Part shown: positions 1 through 6,189 of the stretch, one piece after another
How positions within the stretch are numbered: the first letter of the stretch is position 1
How the letters are laid out: each line of letters starts with the position of its first letter
NCBI GenBank assembly: GCA_024642645.1
Contig: JAHEAS010000141.1
Span: 1-7,770 of the forward strand
DNA from: Saprospirales bacterium
GTDB taxonomy: Bacteria; Bacteroidota; Bacteroidia; Chitinophagales; Saprospiraceae
Direction: 5' to 3'
DNA length: 7,770 nt
Program-made: the position numbers and the translations under genes
The notes under the pieces: model-generated
Databases searched by the model: none
The model's input: only the letters and a program-made list of their open reading frames with translations
Told to the model about the DNA's origin: nothing

Positions 1-3000
1 CCTTGTCCCGATACCATGCATATCATTGACAACGCCACCGACCCATTTGCTGTCATACCGAACTCATGGAACTCCAACCCTGGAAACGAGTTTTCGGTGT
101 TTGACCCAGCCGGAGGTCTGTACGAATGGCTAGGTATTTACTCGCCTTCAGCTTGGAGTTGTCACGATTGCGACGGTGACGGCATTCTCAATGCATTTGA
201 GGACACTGATGGTGACGGTAGTTATACCTACAATGAAGACCTTAACGGAAACGGTCTCCTCGATCTAGGGGAAGATATTAATGGTAACGGTGTCCTTGAC
301 ATTTTGCTTACGTTGATGGAAGACGTGAATGGTAACGGTATCCTTGATCCAGGTGAAGACCTTGACGGTGATGGCTACCTTGATCCAGACGTTTCGCAGA
401 TTTGCAATCCCTGTGATCCTTTCCATCCTGAAGCAGCATCGCTTGAACTCATTGGAGGCGCTGATGTGATTTGTGCTGGTGACTTAGGTGACACAGCTTG
501 GTTTAAGGTAATTATCGAAGGTGGCTGGCCACCTTATACCGTAAACTACACAGACGGTACTTCAGCCTACTCGGAACCTTTATATTATAGCGGTGATTCA
601 ATCTGGTTTATACCAACGGCTTCAGTTGTACTTGATATTACCAGCATTGTCGACTCTTTCAACTGTTTGCTCGATACGGCATTGACAGGTGGATTGGTCA
701 TTTCAGTGCACGGCCCAATTTCCATAACTGATGAGCCGGATGACGTAGTTGAATGCTACGGAAATCCAACGCAGTTCTGTGTTGCAACGGAAAATCTTGG
801 GGACGGCTATACCTACAAAAAATGGCAGTTGAGCACCGACAATGGATCCACATGGGTGGATATCCAAGACGGTGGTGTGTACGATAATACAGATTCGCTC
901 TGTTTGGACCTTGCAAACGTGGCAAACAAGCATAACTATCAGTATCGTTGCAAGATATTCACGGATGTCTGTGATACGGTTTATTCTCAAGCGGCATTGC
1001 TGCAGGTGGAAGGGCCTATTACTATTTCCACACATCCAGTTGACTTCACAAACTGTGAAACGGAAGACGCTTCTTTTACTGCTGCTTCGGTGAACGCAGG
1101 TGCAGTAGGCACGATGGTTTATCAGTGGCAAGAATCTGCTGATGGAGTAATTTGGAACGATATAGATGGTTCCACAGCAGGTGCTACGCACACTACTTTC
1201 ACTACCACTACACTGAACCTTACTGGAATATCCGTTTCACTAGACGGTCATTACTACCGTATGAAAGTGAGCACGGGAGAGTGTGCCTTTGTTTATACAA
1301 ATCCAGCTAGGCTCAACGTTTCTGGTGCTATCACCGTAACAGATGATCCAGATAACATCTCAAATTGTGCCGGTAGCGAGGTTAATTTCATTGCCGCCTT
1401 CAACAATGCAGGTGCAAGCTACCCTGTTGACCCACAGCAAACGGTGACAAGCCATATCTGGCAGATTGCTAACGCAAGTACTGGCCCATGGACGAACCTT
1501 ACCAACACTGGTAACGTCTATACCGGTATTTCGGGTACTGATACAGGTGCTGATTATTCTGACACACTTACCATTTCAAACGTAGTTGGTTTGAATGGCA
1601 AATGGTATCGCATCTGTTATACAACCGCCACTTGTTCGGTGCCAGTGTACTCTGCTGCTGCACAACTTCAAGTTAGTGGCAACGTTGCCTTCTCGCTTGA
1701 CCCAAAGGACATCACGGTTTGTTCTGGTAATGATACCATCTTCACAGCTACTGCGGCGATTCCACAAGGTACATTTACTTATGGATGGCAGTATTCTGAC
1801 GACAACGGATCAACGTGGACAAATATTGACTTCGTAACAATGGCTGCCATGTTCTCGCATTCTCAGACGAGTGCAATAGCCTCTGGTACTGACATACTGA
1901 CTGTCACCAACGTGGCGGGTATGTACGGTCGCCGTTTCCGGGCAGTCGCTAATGCAACGGATTGTAACTCGGTTTACTCCAACTACGCCATCCTGAGCGT
2001 GGAAGGACCACTTTCCGTAAACACACAGCCAACGGCGGTTGTAGAATGTTCTGGAAACTCAACTGTTTTCAATGCTTCTTTTAACAATCCGGGTGTTGCT
2101 GGAAGTACCAATTACCGCTGGCAGTTAAGTGTTAACGGTGGCACTACATGGAGCAACCTTACCAACAACTCTACTTATTCTGGCGTACAGTCAACGCAAT
2201 TGGCCATCTTCAACGTGGCAGGTCTGCATGGATATTGCTACCGCTTGTCCGCAGGAACCAGCACTTGTAATACCCTTTTCACTAATTCGGCTTGCTTGAC
2301 GGTTGAAGGTCCAATTACTGTAACTACACAGCCTGTCACAGTTGACCTTTGCTCCAATGATGCTACCTCATTTTTTGCTGATGCAAACGTTGGAACAGCG
2401 GGTACATTTACTTACCAGTGGCAAGTCACTACTGACAACCTCAACTGGTCAGACATTGATGGCAGTACAGACGGTGGTGTCTATTCAGGTGAAACGACAA
2501 CAACGCTTAACGTAAGTGCGGTCGCTAACCTTTACAGCCGCTGCTACCGCTTGTCATTCAGTACTGGTGAGTGTAACCGGGTATTCACCAACGCAGCTTG
2601 CTTGAACATTGACGGTCCAATTTCATTTGGAGCACATCCAACCAACATTACCCAGTGTTCTGGCGAAGCTATCATCTTTGGCGCAGTTGTAAATAACGGC
2701 TCACTTGAAGCTAATGCCGCTGCTCAAGTTCAATACAACTGGCAAGAAAATACTGGCACAGGCTGGGTTGACCTTGTGAACGATACGCTTTACAATGGTG
2801 TCAATACTGACACAATGAGTATTTCGTACACCACCAACATGAATGGAAATTGCTACCGCTTGAAATCCTGGACAGCTAACTGTGATTCGATTTACTCGAA
2901 CCAAGCTTGTGTAACGGTAGAAGGCCCGATGCTTGTAACTGACGAACCAGACAACATCACTGAATGTTCTGGTTCTGGCGTGACTTTCTCATCTACCGTT

Positions 3001-6000
3001 TCTCTCCAGAATGGTGACCCTACCACATTGATTTATCAGTGGGAGGTAAGCACGGATAATGGTGTGACATGGAGTAACCTTTCCAATGATGGTAACCACA
3101 GTGGTGTGACCACTACTACACTTGCAATTGCCAACGTGGCAAACATGTATGGCTACCGATTCAGGATGCGCTATCGCACACCAAATTGTGATGCGAAATG
3201 GTCGAACTACGCTGTACTGACCGTTGAAGGCCCAATCAATTTTGCCGTCGGAGGCCAGCCGCTCTCTGTGGTAGAATGTTCTGGTAACGCAGCTAACTTC
3301 TCCGTGGTAACAACCAACACTGGCCAAGGTGCAATTACCTACCAATGGCAGGTTAGCACAACTGGTAGCGGTGGTCCTTGGTTCAACATCAACAACGGTA
3401 CTATCTACAACGGTACTAAAACAGCAAACTTGAGTATCGCCAACGTATCTGGCTTCAATGGCTACTGCTACAAGTGTTTGATACAAACTTCAGAATGTGC
3501 TTCTATTGAATCAGCTGAGGCATGTCTGGCTGTTGAAGGCCCGATTAACTTTACCGACCACCCAGATGACATTACCCAATGTTCTGGCGAAGGTGTCACT
3601 TTCACAGCAGCTGCTGCTATCACAGCCGGCAACGTGGGTACAATGACTTACCAATGGCAGTGGTCAGATAACGCATCTTGCACAAACTATAGCAATATAG
3701 TTGCTGCTGGCGCAAATGGTTTTGCCGATTGGAATACTCCTACGCTTACTGTTGCTAACGTGGTAGGTATCGACGGCCGTTGTTTCCGACTTGCAGTTAA
3801 TACTGGCGAGTGTAACTATGTTTACTCTTTCCCAGCCAAGCTGAAAGTTGAAGGTCCATTGACTGTTACAACGAACCCTGTAGATTACACCAACTGTTCT
3901 GACAAAGAGGCGCTTTTCTACTCGAAAGCCTCGAACCCAAGCCTAGGAGGTCAAAATGAAATCCTCAAACAGTGGCAGGTAAGCCCTGATAACGGTACTA
4001 CTTGGATTGACATCGTAGAGCTTACGCAGACGATTAACGGTAACATCATCAACTTCGGTGGTTACAACTCTGACTCACTGTTGATATCTCCAATCATTGG
4101 ATTGAACGGCTATATGTTCCGTAACAATTTCTGGACATCAACTTGTAATCTTATCACAACGACAGCAGCAGTGCTCAACGTTGAAGGTCCAATCACCTTC
4201 ACCGACCAACCGGACGACGTAACACTCTGTTCGAATGATGCAACATCTTTCACCATCGCTATTGCCAACTCAACCGGTGTTGGGGTGGTACAATACCAGT
4301 GGCAGAAATGGTCTGTTACCGGATGGCAAGATTTGGCTAACACAGGTGTTTATACAGGTGCTTTTTCCAGCACACTGAACATAAGCAATGTGACAGGTTT
4401 GTACAACAGTAAATTCCGTTGCAAAGTCAAAACTGTAAATTGTGATTGGGGCTATAGCGACTTGGCTAACCTCTTCGTGGAAGGTCCTATTACTTTCGAC
4501 CTGCAACCGGTGGATGCAAGCATCTGCTCCAACAGGCCACACTTGTTCAATACGACTATAACGAACCCTGGCTACGGTCAGATGACATTCCGTTGGTGGT
4601 ATAAGAAGCCAAGTGGTGTTTGGACGGCCTTTGTTACCAACTTAGGTAATTTGTCCTCCCTTGGTGTGGTCAACCCAACTGACCCGAATGCCAAGTGGCA
4701 GGGTGCTTTTGGCCAAGACCTCAACCTCACGAACACAGATGGCCTGAATGGCTGGATGTTCCGTGTTGCAGTCACGATGCCACATTGTAGCAGTACGTCC
4801 AACGAAGTAACGCTCACCGTGCGTGACAAGTGCCTCGCTGGTGATTGTGACCTCGACAACGACGGCCTCATCAACGATGACGACCCAGATGATGACAACG
4901 ACCAATTGTCTGACTACTGGGAGGCTTGGATGACGGACAACAACCTCATCGTATCTACTACTGACTTTGCGGGAACAGGCCCATGGAACTACACGGTTGA
5001 TGGTTCTGGCGTAAACTTGCCATACATCAGCTACAACCGTTGCTTGGTGGATACAGACGGTGACGGCCTTTTTGACAACCAAGAAGACCCAGACGGTGAC
5101 AACATCAACAACGGTGAAGAGACGGACGGAGACGGTGTCTTCGATGGTAACCCACTCGATCCTTGTAACCCGATACTCGGTCCTACTTGTATCGGTATCA
5201 ACCTTGCAATCAAGGTTGGCTTACAGGGTGCACATATCGGTGTGACAGCTACTGATCCACTCTCACGTGCAACCCTCAGGGATTACGGAGTGAATCATGA
5301 GCAACTTATACCAACGACAGAGCCTTTCACCGCTCTTACGAACGGTGCAAACTATCCATTCCATCACAATGGACCAGACGGTGGAGGTACTGAGGTTATC
5401 ACGGATCCGACTACTACGTTTGCAGTAGCTAATAATGATGCAATCGTTGATTGGGTATTCGTTGAGCTTCGCAGTTCGACATCCCTCGACAGTGTAGCTA
5501 CCACTCGTGCAGGTCTCTTGCAGCGTGATGGTGATGTGGTTGACATGGATGGTGTAAGTTACTTGCGCTTCCCTAATGCGGCAGCCAATACTTACTATGT
5601 ATCCGTACGCCACAGGAACCACTTGGGTATAATGACGAACGAAGCACTTGACCTTAGCCCTGCACTTCAGGTGATTGACTTTACTGATACGGGATTCCCT
5701 GTTAACGGAACATACCCGACAGTAACAATTGGAGGCAAGCGTTACATGTGGGCTGGTGACCTGAACTCTGACGGTCGCACAGTTTACCAGGGACCAGGAA
5801 ACGACGTACTCAAACTGTTTACAACAGTACTATACGATCCTGATAATACAAGCCTTTTGGCCAACTTCATCAGTGATGGCTACTTGGCGGCAGACGTGAA
5901 CTTGGACGGTAGGGCCATATACCAAGGCCCGGCAAACGATAGGTCAATGCTCTTGTTGAATACTATCCTCAGCCATCCGGCCAACGTTAACTTGATTTCT

Positions 6001-6030
6001 AACTACGTGATATTGGAAATGTTGCCATAA
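1..6030 (+). CDS. Giant Ig-like-repeat surface protein (adhesin/hemagglutinin-like), 5'-partial
   Basis: The frame is open from the left edge: five codons (PCPDT) precede the first in-window Met codon at 16. That ATG has no ribosome-binding site before it, so the true start lies upstream. It ends at TAA 6028-6030. Residue numbers here count that Met as 1 (2004 residues to the end). Order of parts: calcium-loop repeats (62-125), a beta domain (141-232), thirteen Ig-like repeats (233-1603), a second Asp-rich block (1606-1717), a beta module (1726-1890) and a dockerin-like duplication (1914-2000). Composition is rich in Asn, Thr, Ser, Gly and Asp with paired cysteines and no internal membrane segment, as expected of an exported protein; any signal peptide would be upstream. 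By analogy with large Bacteroidota repeat proteins, the likely role is cell-surface adhesion or a structural stalk, but the ligand cannot be read from the sequence. Export by the type IX system is plausible but no classical sorting domain is seen. The architecture is clear; the function is inferred. Confidence 0.93.
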   Translation, partial: PCPDTMHIIDNATDPFAVIPNSWNSNPGNEFSVFDPAGGLYEWLGIYSPSAWSCHDCDGDGILNAFEDTDGDGSYTYNEDLNGNGLLDLGEDINGNGVLDILLTLMEDVNGNGILDPGEDLDGDGYLDPDVSQICNPCDPFHPEAASLELIGGADVICAGDLGDTAWFKVIIEGGWPPYTVNYTDGTSAYSEPLYYSGDSIWFIPTASVVLDITSIVDSFNCLLDTALTGGLVISVHGPISITDEPDDVVECYGNPTQFCVATENLGDGYTYKKWQLSTDNGSTWVDIQDGGVYDNTDSLCLDLANVANKHNYQYRCKIFTDVCDTVYSQAALLQVEGPITISTHPVDFTNCETEDASFTAASVNAGAVGTMVYQWQESADGVIWNDIDGSTAGATHTTFTTTTLNLTGISVSLDGHYYRMKVSTGECAFVYTNPARLNVSGAITVTDDPDNISNCAGSEVNFIAAFNNAGASYPVDPQQTVTSHIWQIANASTGPWTNLTNTGNVYTGISGTDTGADYSDTLTISNVVGLNGKWYRICYTTATCSVPVYSAAAQLQVSGNVAFSLDPKDITVCSGNDTIFTATAAIPQGTFTYGWQYSDDNGSTWTNIDFVTMAAMFSHSQTSAIASGTDILTVTNVAGMYGRRFRAVANATDCNSVYSNYAILSVEGPLSVNTQPTAVVECSGNSTVFNASFNNPGVAGSTNYRWQLSVNGGTTWSNLTNNSTYSGVQSTQLAIFNVAGLHGYCYRLSAGTSTCNTLFTNSACLTVEGPITVTTQPVTVDLCSNDATSFFADANVGTAGTFTYQWQVTTDNLNWSDIDGSTDGGVYSGETTTTLNVSAVANLYSRCYRLSFSTGECNRVFTNAACLNIDGPISFGAHPTNITQCSGEAIIFGAVVNNGSLEANAAAQVQYNWQENTGTGWVDLVNDTLYNGVNTDTMSISYTTNMNGNCYRLKSWTANCDSIYSNQACVTVEGPMLVTDEPDNITECSGSGVTFSSTVSLQNGDPTTLIYQWEVSTDNGVTWSNLSNDGNHSGVTTTTLAIANVANMYGYRFRMRYRTPNCDAKWSNYAVLTVEGPINFAVGGQPLSVVECSGNAANFSVVTTNTGQGAITYQWQVSTTGSGGPWFNINNGTIYNGTKTANLSIANVSGFNGYCYKCLIQTSECASIESAEACLAVEGPINFTDHPDDITQCSGEGVTFTAAAAITAGNVGTMTYQWQWSDNASCTNYSNIVAAGANGFADWNTPTLTVANVVGIDGRCFRLAVNTGECNYVYSFPAKLKVEGPLTVTTNPVDYTNCSDKEALFYSKASNPSLGGQNEILKQWQVSPDNGTTWIDIVELTQTINGNIINFGGYNSDSLLISPIIGLNGYMFRNNFWTSTCNLITTTAAVLNVEGPITFTDQPDDVTLCSNDATSFTIAIANSTGVGVVQYQWQKWSVTGWQDLANTGVYTGAFSSTLNISNVTGLYNSKFRCKVKTVNCDWGYSDLANLFVEGPITFDLQPVDASICSNRPHLFNTTITNPGYGQMTFRWWYKKPSGVWTAFVTNLGNLSSLGVVNPTDPNAKWQGAFGQDLNLTNTDGLNGWMFRVAVTMPHCSSTSNEVTLTVRDKCLAGDCDLDNDGLINDDDPDDDNDQLSDYWEAWMTDNNLIVSTTDFAGTGPWNYTVDGSGVNLPYISYNRCLVDTDGDGLFDNQEDPDGDNINNGEETDGDGVFDGNPLDPCNPILGPTCIGINLAIKVGLQGAHIGVTATDPLSRATLRDYGVNHEQLIPTTEPFTALTNGANYPFHHNGPDGGGTEVITDPTTTFAVANNDAIVDWVFVELRSSTSLDSVATTRAGLLQRDGDVVDMDGVSYLRFPNAAANTYYVSVRHRNHLGIMTNEALDLSPALQVIDFTDTGFPVNGTYPTVTIGGKRYMWAGDLNSDGRTVYQGPGNDVLKLFTTVLYDPDNTSLLANFISDGYLAADVNLDGRAIYQGPANDRSMLLLNTILSHPANVNLISNYVILEMLP
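199..390 (+). repeat. Five 12-residue calcium-loop repeats (TSP3/EF-hand-like)
   Basis: Residues 62-125 of the giant protein repeat every 12 residues (36 nt), each unit starting with Glu-Asp. Units start at E62, E74, E86, E102 and E114, for example EDLNGNGLLDLG and EDVNGNGILDPG. The D/N-x-D/N-G-D/N-G spacing is that of calcium-binding loops in thrombospondin type 3-like repeats. The third unit carries four extra residues and reads EDINGNGVLDILLTLM, so the spacing to the next unit is 16. A preceding DCDGDG (51-56) probably belongs to the same block. Calcium binding is inferred from the pattern. Confidence 0.8.
436..711 (+). other. Small beta domain between calcium repeats and Ig array
   Basis: Residues 141-232 of the giant protein form a separate module. 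It contains VIIEGGWPPYTVNYTDG (166-181) and later a TSIVDSFNC stretch (209-217). This resembles the short SprB/PKD-like beta domains common in Bacteroidota surface proteins, where a Gly-x-x-Pro-Pro-Tyr turn precedes a strand and a Tyr/Asp/Cys segment closes the fold. C153 and C217 could form its disulfide. The family assignment is by pattern only and is tentative. Confidence 0.45.
712..4824 (+). repeat. Thirteen tandem Ig-like repeats (99-118 residues each)
   Basis: Repeat starts, at the Gly of a recurring V-E-G-P boundary (varied in a few copies), are residues 233, 333, 437, 555, 664, 765, 867, 970, 1072, 1175, 1280, 1391 and 1490. The corresponding nucleotides are 712, 1012, 1324, 1678, 2005, 2308, 2614, 2923, 3229, 3538, 3853, 4186 and 4483. 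The consensus order is GPI-T-x(2)-P, then C-S-G, a Y-x-W-Q core Trp, S-x-D-N-G-x-x-W, Y-x-G, T-x-x-L-x-I-x-N-V-x-G-L-x-G, Y-R, T-x-x-C, and A-x-L-x-V-E-G-P. All thirteen have the early Cys and the late Cys: 247/319, 347/423, 451/540, 569/650, 678/751, 779/853, 881/956, 984/1058, 1088/1161, 1189/1266, 1294/1377, 1405/1476 and 1504/1591. These probably form one disulfide per domain. Repeats 3, 4, 11 and 13 are longer through loop insertions. The repeats are diverged at DNA level apart from short boundary motifs, so the array is old. Confidence 0.9.
4831..5166 (+). repeat. C-terminal Asp-rich calcium-binding block (TSP3-like)
   Basis: Residues 1606-1717 follow the last Ig repeat. They contain DLDNDGLINDDDPDDDND (1612-1629), DTDGDGLFDNQEDPDGD (1679-1695) and ETDGDGVFDG (1702-1711), all with the alternating Asp/Asn-Gly spacing of thrombospondin type 3 calcium sites. 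Between the first two lies a 49-residue insert with aromatic residues (about 1630-1678). The block is bounded by cysteines (C1606, C1611, C1676, C1717). With the N-terminal calcium repeats it brackets the Ig array on both sides. Calcium binding is inferred. Confidence 0.82.
5191..5700 (+). other. C-terminal beta-rich module of Bacteroidota hemagglutinin-like proteins
   Basis: Residues 1726-1895. Diagnostic-looking stretches are TLRDYGVNHEQLIPTTEPF (1753-1771), AIVDWVFVELRSS (1809-1821), LLQRDGDVVDMDG (1834-1846) and YYVSVRHRNHLGIMT (1860-1874). I recognise this set from memory as a conserved C-terminal module in large surface proteins of Saprospiraceae and related Bacteroidota, often annotated as hemagglutinin-like. 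Its biochemical role is not known to me. It sits directly before the dockerin-like tail, and the two usually appear together. Confidence 0.6.
5755..6012 (+). repeat. Duplicated dockerin-like C-terminal tail
   Basis: Two units 45 residues apart start with GDLNSDGRTVYQGPGND (1914-1930) and ADVNLDGRAIYQGPAND (1959-1975). Each is followed by a hydrophobic helix-like segment (LKLFTTVLYDPDN and SMLLLNTILSHPAN). The D-x-N-x-D-G loop resembles a dockerin or EF-hand calcium loop, and the paired loop-helix arrangement resembles type I dockerins, but the YQGPxND stretch replaces the usual dockerin helix start. The protein ends soon after with VILEMLP. Whether this tail binds a partner or serves as a surface anchor is unknown. 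Confidence 0.65.
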
Positions 6031-6040
6031 TGTGGACTAC

Positions 6041-6090
6041 ATGTGGGTGTGACGAATGATGCGGCAACAACCCTAAAGTTGCACCCACAT
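6041..6090. other. Inverted repeat in the 3' region of the giant gene
   Basis: ATGTGGGTG (6041-6049) is a perfect inverted match to CACCCACAT (6082-6090), with a 32-nt interior. A competing inner hairpin is possible: GCAAC (6064-6068) with GTTGC (6078-6082) around a 9-nt loop. It starts 10 nt after the stop codon and no T-run follows, so it is not an intrinsic terminator by itself. It could stabilise the 3' end of the transcript; this is inference. Confidence 0.5.
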
Positions 6091-6092
6091 AA

Positions 6093-6114
6093 GTTCTAAT
6101 CTTGAATTTAGAAC
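6093..6114. other. Short stem-loop between the two convergent genes
   Basis: GTTCTAA (6093-6099) pairs perfectly with TTAGAAC (6108-6114) around the 8-nt loop TCTTGAAT. It is AT-rich and weak on its own, and lies 13 nt before the terminator stem. No function is assigned. Confidence 0.4.
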
Positions 6115-6127
6115 CTTGCGAAATGCT

Positions 6128-6159
6128 AAGGCCGTCCTTGAAAAAGGGCGGCCTTTTTT
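6128..6159 (+). terminator. Rho-independent terminator of the giant gene
   Basis: AAGGCCGTCCTT (6128-6139) and AAGGGCGGCCTT (6144-6155) form a 12-bp stem with one T6135-G6148 wobble and a GAAA (GNRA-type) tetraloop at 6140-6143. A run of six T follows at 6154-6159, two of them inside the stem. It lies about 100 nt after the giant gene's stop codon. The opposite strand gives the same stem but only two T after it, so termination of the convergent minus-strand gene here would be weaker; a shared terminator is still possible. Confidence 0.88.
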
Positions 6160-6189
6160 GATGTATTCAATTCTCCATTTGCAATCCAA

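Noticed and set aside
16..18. ATG at 16 as the start of the giant gene
   Set aside because: The frame is open to the left edge with sense codons before it, no Shine-Dalgarno-like sequence precedes it, and the following residues do not form a signal peptide.
703..1191. Long minus-strand open frame (162 codons) opposite the Ig array
   Set aside because: It lies wholly antisense to the repeat protein, has no plausible ribosome-binding site or family-like composition, and similar antisense frames recur at equivalent places in other repeats (for example 2989-3486). It is a shadow of the repeats' codon pattern.
712..4824. Regular spacing of about 300 nt as a CRISPR-like or satellite array
   Set aside because: The period is that of protein domains, the frame is continuous, and similarity is mainly at amino-acid level.
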